The notes beneath the pieces are model-generated. The model searched no databases and was not told the DNA's origin. It worked only from the letters and a program-made list of their open reading frames with translations. From Candidatus Eiseniibacteriota bacterium (GTDB lineage: Bacteria > Eisenbacteria > RBG-16-71-46 > CAIMUX01 > WJJG01), in NCBI GenBank assembly GCA_016867695.1, contig VGIY01000166.1:1-6045 (forward strand): a stretch of 6,045 nt of DNA, in the 5' to 3' direction. Below are positions 1 to 5,642 of this stretch, one piece after another (within the stretch, counting starts at the first letter, position 1; each line of letters opens with the position of its first letter). A program made the translations under genes and the position numbers.

Positions 1-107
1 GTCGAGCCGTCGATGACGATCGCGTTGCCCGCCGCCTGCGCGGGCGTCGCCAGGGCGCCCAGGACCAGGGCCGCCAGGCCCAGCCAGGTGAAAACCGACT
101 GTCTCAT
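1..107 (-). CDS. pstS: Phosphate ABC transporter substrate-binding protein, PstS-type (N-terminal fragment)
   Basis: Only the first 35 codons and two bases are visible; the gene continues past the window's left edge. It starts with ATG at 107, preceded by a strong ribosome binding site (GAGGAGG on the minus strand, 114-120, 6 bases from the ATG). Residues 1-26 form a Sec signal peptide: R2 as the positive start, a hydrophobic stretch at about 5-20, and a signal-peptidase-like T-P-A-Q-A-A end. The mature start, G-N-A-I-V-I-D-G-S-T, matches the first beta strand of PstS proteins, where the DGST segment contributes to the phosphate pocket. PstS binds phosphate in the periplasm and delivers it to the PstCAB permease. 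Its place directly after phoB-phoR supports the call. A different phosphate-type binding protein of the same fold is possible because so little is visible. Confidence 0.78.
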   Translation of the reverse strand, partial: MRQSVFTWLGLAALVLGALATPAQAAGNAIVIDGS

Positions 108-199
108 CGGGACCCTCCTCGATTGGGTTCGCCTGCCTCGGGGGTGCGTTCGGCCGGCGCGGATGCCCGACCGCGACTCCCCAGATTCGAGGGAAGGTA

Positions 200-221
200 C
201 CCGGGGCGCGTGAGCGCCGGG
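200..221 (-). other. GC-rich hairpin after phoR, possible weak terminator
   Basis: Immediately after the phoR stop codon, the minus strand can fold as GGCGC-TCAC-GCGCC (205-218), extended by three outer C-G pairs (219-221 with 200-202) if two C bases are bulged. No T-run follows, so it does not look like a standard intrinsic terminator. It overlaps the candidate pstS operator, so the two readings compete or coexist. Confidence 0.3.
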
Positions 222-247
222 TTAGGAATCCGCAAGTTCATGGCGAG
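204..247 (-). promoter_or_regulatory. Candidate Pho box upstream of pstS, overlapping the phoR stop
   Basis: On the minus strand, bases 225-210 read CTAACCCGGCGCTCAC, which matches CTCACCCGGATCTCAC in the phoB upstream region (2819-2804) at 13 of 16 positions. Units ending in CTCAC, CTAAC, CTTGC and CTCGC start 11 bases apart (plus-strand GTGAG at 210, GTTAG at 221, GCAAG at 232, GCGAG at 243). The two distal units lie inside the phoR coding end and are degenerate. The TAA stop of phoR lies within the second unit. An 11-base repeat period is the known geometry of PhoB/PhoP operators; assigning this site to PhoB is inference. The pstS start is about 100 bases downstream. A -10 element is not obvious; CGAATC at 184-189 is a weak candidate. 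Confidence 0.45.
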
Positions 248-2045
248 CGGCCCGAGTTGTGCAGGGCAGGACGATGCCGAAGGTGCTCCCCCGCCCAGGC
301 GCGCTGTCTACGGTCACCCGTCCGCCGTGGGCCAGGACGATGTGCTTGACGATCGCCAGTCCCAGACCTGTGCCCCCCAGCTCCCTGCCGCGCGAGCGGT
401 CGACGCGGAAGAAGCGCTCGAAGATCCGCTCGTGGAAGCGCTGGTCGATGCCGCACCCCTGGTCGTTGACCGTGATCAGGACCTCACCGCCGTGCGCGGC
501 GGCCGACACGCGCACCGGCCCCCCGGAAGCGCTGTACTTCACGGCGTTGTCGATCAGGTTGGCGACCGCGTTCTCGAGCAGCGGAGGATTGATCCGCGCC
601 TCGAGCTCGGGCGGGCAGTCGAACTCGATCTCGATCCCCTTCTCCCGCGCCCCGGCCTGGCACGCCTGCACGGCGCCCGCCAGGACCATCTCGATCGACC
701 CGGGCTCCAGCTCGAGCCCCCCGCGGCCCGCCTCCTCCTCGATGCGCGACAGGCGCAGCAGGTCCTCGATGATCGCCTCGGTCCGCCCGGCCTGGCGGGC
801 GAGGATCGACAGGAAGCGCTCCGCGGCCTCGGGATCGGCGATCGCCCCGGAGGCGAGCGTTTCGACCGCCCCCTGGATCGCCGTCACGGGCGTCTTGAGC
901 TCGTGCGAGACATTGGCCACGAAGTCGCTCCGCATCCGCTCGAGCTGGCGCAGCCGGCTGACGTCGTGCAGCACGAGCAGCGCCCCGATCTCCCGCTCCT
1001 CCCGGTCGCGCAGGATCGCGCCCCGCACCTCGAGGTGGCGCTCGCCCTCGCCGTGGAGGACGACGTCCCCCTCGACCGGCTCGGCGGATCCGAGCGCCCG
1101 CTCGATCAGCGCCTGCAGGGGGGGATTGCGCAGGAGTTCGTGGACCGGCCGTCCGGCGGCCTCCTCGGCGGAGACGCTCAGGATGCGCGCGGCCGCCGCG
1201 TTCATCGTCACGACGCGCTGCTCGAGATCGACGGCCAGGATGCCCTCGGTCATGCTGCGCAGGATCGTCTCCAGCTCGTTGCGCTGGCGGGTGACGAGGT
1301 CCAGCCGCTCCCGGAGCTGGGCGGCCATGCGGTCCATCGACTCGGCCAGCCCGCGCGCCTCGGTCAGTCCGGGCTGCGCCAGCCGCCGGCTGAAGTCTCC
1401 CCGGGAGAGCCGCTCCGCCCCGTCGCGCAGCGCCTCCAGGGGGCGGCTGATCCGCCGCGCGAGGGCCAGGCTCAGGAGCGCCAGCAGGGCGGCCAGCACC
1501 CCGCTTCCCCCCAGCAGGCCGATGTTGAGCGCCCGCAGCGTCTCCTGGACCGCCGACAGCGGCAGCGCGGTGCGGACGACCGCGGCCACATGGTCTCCCG
1601 TCTGGCGCGACTGGAGCACGGGGACGGCGACATAGAGCATGCTGCGCCGCAGCGTCTCGCTGCGCCGGATCGCCGCGCCCGTCTCGCCCTGCAGGACCTG
1701 CCCGACCTCGGCCCGGTCGGCGGCTCCATGGCGTTCCATCAGCCGCGGGTCCTCGTGGGAATCGCCCAGCACCAGGCCGTCGGGGCGGATGACCGTGATG
1801 CGCATGCCGATCGCGCTCCCCCAGGCCTTGCAGAGGCTGTCGACCTCGGCGTACGCGCCGTCCGGCAGCAGGGTAGCCACCTGGCCGGCCACGAGCTGGG
1901 CATGCGCGGCGAGTCCCGCCTTCGTCTCCTCCATGTAGAAGCGCTGCACGCTGCGATTCGACAGCCAGGTCACGCCGGCCATCACGACGAGGAGGAGCAG
2001 GGCGTGGGAGAGGAAGAGCTGCCAGAAGAGCCGCTGCGGCCGCAT
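222..2045 (-). CDS. phoR: Phosphate regulon sensor histidine kinase PhoR
   Basis: A 607-residue membrane histidine kinase that phosphorylates PhoB when phosphate is scarce. Order of parts: membrane helix about 8-28; an extracytoplasmic sensor of about 140 residues; second membrane helix about 174-196; HAMP about 197-249; cytoplasmic PAS about 255-365 (E-T-I-L-R-S-M-T-E-G-I-L start); dimerisation and phosphoacceptor helices with His381 in S-H-E-L-K-T-P; and the ATPase domain, with N box N500 (L-I-D-N-A-V-K-Y), G1 box D528-x-G-C-G-I-D, F box about 542-547 and G2 box G557-G-T-G-L-G-L. All catalytic boxes are intact. The large outside domain resembles Bacillus PhoR rather than the short E. coli form. 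The ATG lies 4 bases after the phoB stop, and only a weak AGG precedes it, which points to translational coupling with phoB. The stop is TAA at 222-224. The phosphate role rests on domain order plus the phoB and pstS neighbours. Confidence 0.92.
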   Translation of the reverse strand: MRPQRLFWQLFLSHALLLLVVMAGVTWLSNRSVQRFYMEETKAGLAAHAQLVAGQVATLLPDGAYAEVDSLCKAWGSAIGMRITVIRPDGLVLGDSHEDPRLMERHGAADRAEVGQVLQGETGAAIRRSETLRRSMLYVAVPVLQSRQTGDHVAAVVRTALPLSAVQETLRALNIGLLGGSGVLAALLALLSLALARRISRPLEALRDGAERLSRGDFSRRLAQPGLTEARGLAESMDRMAAQLRERLDLVTRQRNELETILRSMTEGILAVDLEQRVVTMNAAAARILSVSAEEAAGRPVHELLRNPPLQALIERALGSAEPVEGDVVLHGEGERHLEVRGAILRDREEREIGALLVLHDVSRLRQLERMRSDFVANVSHELKTPVTAIQGAVETLASGAIADPEAAERFLSILARQAGRTEAIIEDLLRLSRIEEEAGRGGLELEPGSIEMVLAGAVQACQAGAREKGIEIEFDCPPELEARINPPLLENAVANLIDNAVKYSASGGPVRVSAAAHGGEVLITVNDQGCGIDQRFHERIFERFFRVDRSRGRELGGTGLGLAIVKHIVLAHGGRVTVDSAPGRGSTFGIVLPCTTRAARHELADS

Positions 2046-2049
2046 GCGC

Positions 2050-2736
2050 CTAGTCCCGGAAGCGATAGCCGACGCCGCGCACCGTCTCGATGTAGCGGCC
2101 CGCCTCGCCGAGCTTCTTGCGCAGGCCGACGATCTGCACGTCGACCGCCCGGTCGGTGACGACGTAGTCCTCGCCCCGCACGGCGTTGACGATCTGGTAG
2201 CGCGTGAACACCCATCCCGGGCGCCCGGCCAGGAGCTGCAGCAGGCGGAATTCGGTGAAGGTCAGCTCCACGCGCTTGCCGCCGACCAGGACCTCGTGCC
2301 GCCCCGGGTGGATCTCGATGCCGTGGATGCGCAGGATGCTGTCCTTCTCGACCGGCGCCGCGGCGCGACGGCGCAGGACGGTGCGGATGCGGGCCACGAG
2401 GACCTTGGGGGTGAAGGGCTTGGTGATGTAGTCGTCCGCGCCCAGCTCCAGCCCGGCGACGATGTCGGCCTCCTCGCCCTTGGCGGTCAGCATGACGATC
2501 GGCGTCATGGCGGTCGGCGGCTGGCGGCGCAGCGTCCGGCAGACCTCCAGACCGTCGATGCCGGGCAGCATCAGGTCGAGCAGGACCAGGTCGGGCTGCT
2601 CGTCGCGCGCCAGACGCAGCGCCTCCTCGCCCGTACGCGCGCAGGCGGCCGTGAAGCCCTCCTTGAGGAGGTTGTACTCGATCAGCTGCAGGATGTCCTC
2701 TTCATCTTCGACGATGAGGATGTGCGCCTCGGCCAT
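2050..2736 (-). CDS. phoB: Phosphate regulon response regulator PhoB (OmpR/PhoB family)
   Basis: A 228-residue cytoplasmic transcription factor. The receiver domain covers about 4-120: acidic pocket E10, D11 and E12, phosphoacceptor Asp54 (V-L-L-D-L-M-L-P), Thr84 (M-L-T-A), Tyr103, and Lys106 in T-K-P-F. A winged-helix DNA-binding domain follows at about 131-228, with the recognition-helix segment R-A-V-D-V-Q-I-V-G-L-R-K-K-L (196-209) and the closing wing E-T-V-R-G-V-G-Y-R-F. Length and residues are normal for the family. I chose ATG 2736 because AAGGAG (2744-2749) sits 7 bases upstream and the protein then begins at the first receiver strand. A frame extension to 2847 would add 37 unrelated residues across the upstream operator. 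It forms an operon with phoR (4-base gap). The PhoB assignment rather than another OmpR-family regulator comes from the phoR and pstS neighbours. Confidence 0.93.
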   Translation of the reverse strand: MAEAHILIVEDEEDILQLIEYNLLKEGFTAACARTGEEALRLARDEQPDLVLLDLMLPGIDGLEVCRTLRRQPPTAMTPIVMLTAKGEEADIVAGLELGADDYITKPFTPKVLVARIRTVLRRRAAAPVEKDSILRIHGIEIHPGRHEVLVGGKRVELTFTEFRLLQLLAGRPGWVFTRYQIVNAVRGEDYVVTDRAVDVQIVGLRKKLGEAGRYIETVRGVGYRFRD

Positions 2737-2743
2737 CGGCTTG

Positions 2744-2749
2744 CTCCTT
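2744..2749 (-). promoter_or_regulatory. phoB ribosome binding site
   Basis: AAGGAG on the minus strand, 7 bases before the ATG at 2736. It decides the phoB start in favour of the 228-residue protein over the longer reading-frame extension. Confidence 0.85.
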
Positions 2750-2750
2750 G

Positions 2751-2765
2751 CTCGGGAAACCCGAG
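2751..2765 (-). other. Perfect hairpin in the phoB leader
   Basis: The minus strand reads CTCGGG-TTT-CCCGAG, a perfect 6-base-pair inverted repeat with a 3-base loop. It ends one base before the phoB ribosome binding site. There is no T-run after it, so a terminator is unlikely. It could influence mRNA stability or ribosome access, or be a chance GC-rich palindrome. Confidence 0.45.
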
Positions 2766-2797
2766 TGTGCCCCGAGGTATCGCCGATGCGCACGCCG

Positions 2798-2836
2798 CGC
2801 CGCGTGAGATCCGGGTGAGAATCGTGTGAGGCGTAT
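2798..2836 (-). promoter_or_regulatory. Candidate Pho box (three 11-base direct repeats) upstream of phoB
   Basis: The pentamer CTCAC (GTGAG on the plus strand) occurs three times at exact 11-base steps: plus-strand positions 2804-2808, 2815-2819 and 2826-2830. PhoB and PhoP are known to bind direct repeats with an 11-base period as head-to-tail dimers. The sequence is GC-shifted relative to the E. coli CTGTCAT repeat and somewhat like the TCACC-type repeats of actinobacterial PhoP. The last repeat ends 67 bases before the phoB start, compatible with a promoter in between; CGATAC (2777-2782, minus strand) is a weak -10 candidate. The repeat geometry is observed; PhoB binding and autoregulation are inferred. 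Confidence 0.65.
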
Positions 2837-2850
2837 CCCGCGTCCATGGT

Positions 2851-3849
2851 TCACCGCGTCGTCAGCAGCACGCTCGCCCCGGCGGAGTCGATGGGCCCGA
2901 GCGCGTAGCGGGACAGGGCCGCCGGGACGAGACAGCTCGTGCCGGCGGGCAGCGCCTCCCGCCGGCCGCCACCCTCGATCACAGCACCTCCCCGCTCGAC
3001 ATACAAGACCTGGAACCCGCGTTCGTCGGGGGAGATCTCCACCATCCCGGACGGCTCCAGCTTGAGGACCCGGAAGTGGGGAGAGCTGTGCACCTCCAGG
3101 AACCGTCCTCCGCCGGGCCCCCGGACCTCCCGCCGCGGAGGGCGCGGCGGGCCGACCTGGGCGTCGCCGCCCGGCCAGCGGATGACGGACAGGGCCTCCT
3201 CGATGTGCAGCGGCCGCGAGGTCCCGTCGGGGGCGCGACGGTCCCAGTCGTGGACGCGCAAGGTCGTGTCGGAGTTGAGCTGGACCTCGTAGAGGAAGCA
3301 GCCGGCGTCGATCGCGTGGACGCATCCGCCGGGGATGAAGATCGCCTCTCCGGGGTCGATCGGCCACGCCTGCAGGAGGGGCTCCAGACGGCGCTCGGCC
3401 AGCGCCGCCGCGAAGCGCCCCCGGTCGACCCCGGCGCGCAGCCCGGCGTAGAGGCGCGCGCGGCCGGCGCCCGGCAGGGAGTACCAGAGCTCGCTCTTCG
3501 GCTCCCCGCCGTGCGACCGCGCCCAATCCTCAGTCGGGTGCACCTGCAGGCTGGTCCTCTCCCGCGCGTCGAGCAGCTTGAAGAGCAGGGGGAACCGCTC
3601 CGCCGGAGGCCCCGGACCGATGAGGTCCGCGCCCAGGTCGCGCACGAGGTCGGCGAGAGAGCGGCCGGCGAGCGGCCCGTTGCGCAGGATCGACATGCCC
3701 TCGGGCCGATCCGAGATCTCCCAGGACTCGGCCCGGACGCCGGAGCCGGGCTGCCGGCCGAGGCAGCGCGCGAACCGGTCGCCGCCCCAGGGATAGGGTT
3801 TGTAGACCGGCTCGAAGAGGTAGGGATAGAGCTCGCGCTCCTTGGTCAT
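2851..3849 (-). CDS. manA: Mannose-6-phosphate isomerase, class I (short bacterial type)
   Basis: A 332-residue zinc enzyme interconverting fructose 6-phosphate and mannose 6-phosphate, the entry to GDP-mannose, polysaccharide and glycan precursors, or mannose use. The start L-F-E-P-V-Y-K-P-Y-P-W-G-G (11-23) is the family signature. Expected metal ligands are all present: Gln102 and His104 in L-Q-V-H-P, Glu120 in K-S-E-L-W-Y, and His178 in P-G-G-C-V-H-A. The likely catalytic Arg198 lies in S-D-T-T-L-R-V-H-D-W-D-R. The second cupin-like half (about 245-332) is weaker but complete. Length fits the short Bacillus-like class rather than the approximately 390-residue E. coli form. I chose ATG 3849 since residues 1-8 lead directly into the family motif. 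Its upstream G-run (3853-3858) is a poor ribosome site, and a GTG at 3885 is an alternative adding 12 residues. The gene ends 114 bases before phoB; I see no functional link to the phosphate genes beyond direction. Confidence 0.9.
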   Translation of the reverse strand: MTKERELYPYLFEPVYKPYPWGGDRFARCLGRQPGSGVRAESWEISDRPEGMSILRNGPLAGRSLADLVRDLGADLIGPGPPAERFPLLFKLLDARERTSLQVHPTEDWARSHGGEPKSELWYSLPGAGRARLYAGLRAGVDRGRFAAALAERRLEPLLQAWPIDPGEAIFIPGGCVHAIDAGCFLYEVQLNSDTTLRVHDWDRRAPDGTSRPLHIEEALSVIRWPGGDAQVGPPRPPRREVRGPGGGRFLEVHSSPHFRVLKLEPSGMVEISPDERGFQVLYVERGGAVIEGGGRREALPAGTSCLVPAALSRYALGPIDSAGASVLLTTR

Positions 3850-3991
3850 GCACCCCCCGGATCGACGCCGGGGCCCATGGTGCACGCCTCGGGGCCCGGC
3901 GACAACCGGAAGGTCGAGACCCTCCGGGGGAAGGGAGTCCGTGACGGGTCACCCGGAAGGCCGGGGGACGCTCGCGTCGACCGGAGCGGGC
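3850..3991. other. Intergenic region between the chemoreceptor gene and manA
   Basis: 142 bases with no gene. On the chemoreceptor side there is a short hairpin CCCGG-CCTT-CCGGG (3952-3965) with no T-run, and a dyad centred on GTGAC-GG-GTCAC (3941-3952). On the manA side is a longer inverted repeat (3867-3900). I see no clear -35/-10 pair. Confidence 0.5.
3867..3900 (-). repeat. 9-base inverted repeat in the manA leader
   Basis: Plus-strand GCCGGGCCC (3867-3875) is matched perfectly by GGGCCCGGC (3892-3900) across a 16-base spacer. As RNA from the manA strand this would be an all-GC 9-pair stem ending 17 bases before the ATG at 3849. The alternative GTG start at 3885 falls in the loop. No T-run follows. 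It could be a leader structure, an operator or chance in GC-rich DNA. Confidence 0.5.
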
Positions 3992-5593
3992 TCAGAAGCC
4001 GGACAGGATGCGGTCGTCCTCGTCGAAGGGGATCACCTCCTCGGGAGCGGCGCGCGTTCCCGCCCGCGACGGCCGCCCTCCGGGGATGACCCGCGGCGTC
4101 CAGTCGGAGCGCGCCGCCTGTCCCCCCCAAGCCGTGCCGGCGGGCTCCTGCGGCGCCTGGCGCTCTCCACCGATGAGGCGCATCAGGTCGGCGACCAGGC
4201 CGCGCAGTTGCTCCGCCTGGGCGTTCAGCTCCTGCGCCGCCGAGGCCGACTCCTCGGCCGTGGCCGCGTTCTGCTGCGTGACCGAGTCCATCTGGCCGAC
4301 GGCGCCGTTGATCTGCTCGAGCCCCTGCGACTGCTCGCGCGAGGCGGCGGCGATCTCGGCCACGTGATGGTGGACCATCTTGGCCGTGGCGGCGATCGAC
4401 TCGAACGCCGTCGCCGTCTCGGCGGCCACGCCGACGCCCCGCTCCGAGTTCGAGATCGAGTCCTCGATCAGCGCGGCGGTCTCCCGGGCGGCGTCTCCCG
4501 CCCGCCGCGCCAGGTGGCGCACCTCCTCGGCGACGACGGCGAAGCCCCGTCCCGCCTCGCCCGCGCGTGCCGCCTCGACGGCGGCGTTGAGCGCCAGCAG
4601 GTTGGTCTGGAAGGCGATCTCGTCGATCGTCTTGACGATGCGCGCCGTCTCGTGAGAGGAGCGCTTGATCTCGAGGATGGCCTGGGAGAGCCGCTCCATC
4701 GCCTCCTGCCCGCTGGCCAGCAGCCGCACGCTCTCCTCGACCTCGCCATTGGCCTCGGTCGCACCGAGGGCGTTGCGCTTGGTCATGGCCGAGATCTCCT
4801 CGAGCGAGCTCGAGGTCTCCTGGATGGAGGAAGCCTGATCGCTCGAGCCGCGGGCCAGCGACTGGCTCGAAGCGGAGACCTGGCGCGAGGCGGCGGCGAC
4901 CTGGGCCGCGCCCTCGGCCAGCGCCACCGCGACGCGGCGGAAGACGCGGGTGATGTCCCGCTCGATCAGCAGACCCAGGCCGATCACGCCGGCCACGCAG
5001 ATCGCCAGCGCCACGAGCGTGAGCAGCCGCAGGAAGCCCATCTCGCCGGCCGCCGCCGCCGCCCCCTCGGCCGCCTCGCGGGCGCGCAGCGCCACGAGCC
5101 GCTCCAGCAGCGCCAGGACCTCGCCCTGGGCGGGCAGGCACTCGCCCGCCCACAGCTCGCGCGCCGCCTGCGGCCCCGCCCTGCGCTCCAAAGCGAAGAA
5201 GCGATCGCCGGCCGAGCGCCAGCGCTCCCAGACCGGCACGAACTCGGCCCAGAGGAGCGCCTCTTCGGCGCCTCGCTCGAGCCCCTGATACCCGGTCCAG
5301 GCCTCCTGGATGCGCGCCCGCGCGGCGGCGACGGCGTCGCCCTGGCGCGCCCGCAGCTCCTCCGCCGCCACGGGATCGACGAGAGCGCGCTGCGCGGCGG
5401 CGATCGCCTCCGCTCCCGCCCGGATCTGCAGCAGGCCGGTGACTCCGGGGATGCGCGCCAGGGCGATCTCCTCGACGGCGTTTCGGCCGCGGGTCACGCC
5501 GAAGGAGCCGATCCCGCCCAGGGCCAGGGTGACGATCGCCAGCAGCAGGCAGGAGATCGTCAGCTTGCGCCCGATGGTCCAATGACGATGCAT
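3992..5593 (-). CDS. Methyl-accepting chemotaxis protein (four-helix-bundle sensor)
   Basis: A 533-residue membrane chemoreceptor. It has a short positive N-terminus, membrane helix about 11-33, a mainly helical periplasmic sensor (about 34-186) of the 4HB_MCP kind, and a second membrane helix about 187-210. A brief HAMP-like first helix (E-R-D-I-T-R-V-F-R-R) passes straight into the coiled-coil signalling domain; no second HAMP helix is seen. Methylation-site consensus segments lie at 254-263 (Gln258, Glu259), 260-269 (Glu265, Glu266) and 443-452 (Glu447, Glu448). The conserved hairpin tip that binds CheA and CheW is at about 323-362 (I-D-E-I-A-F-Q-T-N-L-L-A-L-N). The C-terminal tail (475-533) is Pro- and Gly-rich and ends in an acidic segment closing with S-G-F. 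ATG 5593 is preceded by GAGGAG (5602-5607) at 8 bases. The ligand cannot be told from sequence. No che genes are in view. Confidence 0.93.
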   Translation of the reverse strand: MHRHWTIGRKLTISCLLLAIVTLALGGIGSFGVTRGRNAVEEIALARIPGVTGLLQIRAGAEAIAAAQRALVDPVAAEELRARQGDAVAAARARIQEAWTGYQGLERGAEEALLWAEFVPVWERWRSAGDRFFALERRAGPQAARELWAGECLPAQGEVLALLERLVALRAREAAEGAAAAAGEMGFLRLLTLVALAICVAGVIGLGLLIERDITRVFRRVAVALAEGAAQVAAASRQVSASSQSLARGSSDQASSIQETSSSLEEISAMTKRNALGATEANGEVEESVRLLASGQEAMERLSQAILEIKRSSHETARIVKTIDEIAFQTNLLALNAAVEAARAGEAGRGFAVVAEEVRHLARRAGDAARETAALIEDSISNSERGVGVAAETATAFESIAATAKMVHHHVAEIAAASREQSQGLEQINGAVGQMDSVTQQNAATAEESASAAQELNAQAEQLRGLVADLMRLIGGERQAPQEPAGTAWGGQAARSDWTPRVIPGGRPSRAGTRAAPEEVIPFDEDDRILSGF

Positions 5594-5601
5594 GGCTCAC
5601 T

Positions 5602-5622
5602 CTCCTCGCCGGCCCCTCCGGC
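5602..5622 (-). promoter_or_regulatory. Chemoreceptor ribosome binding site with an adjoining hairpin
   Basis: GAGGAG (minus strand, 5602-5607) sits 8 bases before the ATG at 5593 and fixes the start. Directly upstream is a small inverted repeat GCCGG-AGGGG-CCGGC (5608-5622). It is short and may be chance. Only 49 bases separate the two genes, so co-transcription with the upstream receiver gene is likely. Confidence 0.55.
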
Positions 5623-5642
5623 CGTGCGCGTGCTCGCCGAGC

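Noticed and set aside
13..213. 66-codon plus-strand open frame over the pstS start
   Set aside because: It lies opposite the pstS signal peptide and leader, with no ribosome site or recognisable content.
123..2159. 678-codon plus-strand open frame opposite phoR
   Set aside because: It is a high-GC shadow of phoR: low complexity, rich in Arg, Asp, Leu and Gln, with no recognisable domain. The minus-strand frame has all kinase motifs.
2737..2847. Extended phoB start adding 37 residues
   Set aside because: The extension reads through the 11-base repeats and the leader hairpin, has no family similarity, and a good ribosome site precedes the ATG at 2736.
2702..3526. 274-codon minus-strand open frame overlapping manA and the phoB leader
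   Set aside because: Arg/Gly/Ala-rich with no family motif; the manA frame holds all expected metal ligands.
3850..3885. GTG start for manA adding 12 residues
   Set aside because: The added residues are Arg/Gly/His-rich and unlike the family N-terminus; the ATG at 3849 leads directly into the conserved motif. It remains possible because the ribosome site at the ATG is weak.
3846..5600. 584-codon minus-strand open frame overlapping the chemoreceptor in another frame
   Set aside because: Gly/Arg/Ala-rich shadow; the 533-residue frame contains the conserved signalling hairpin and membrane helices.
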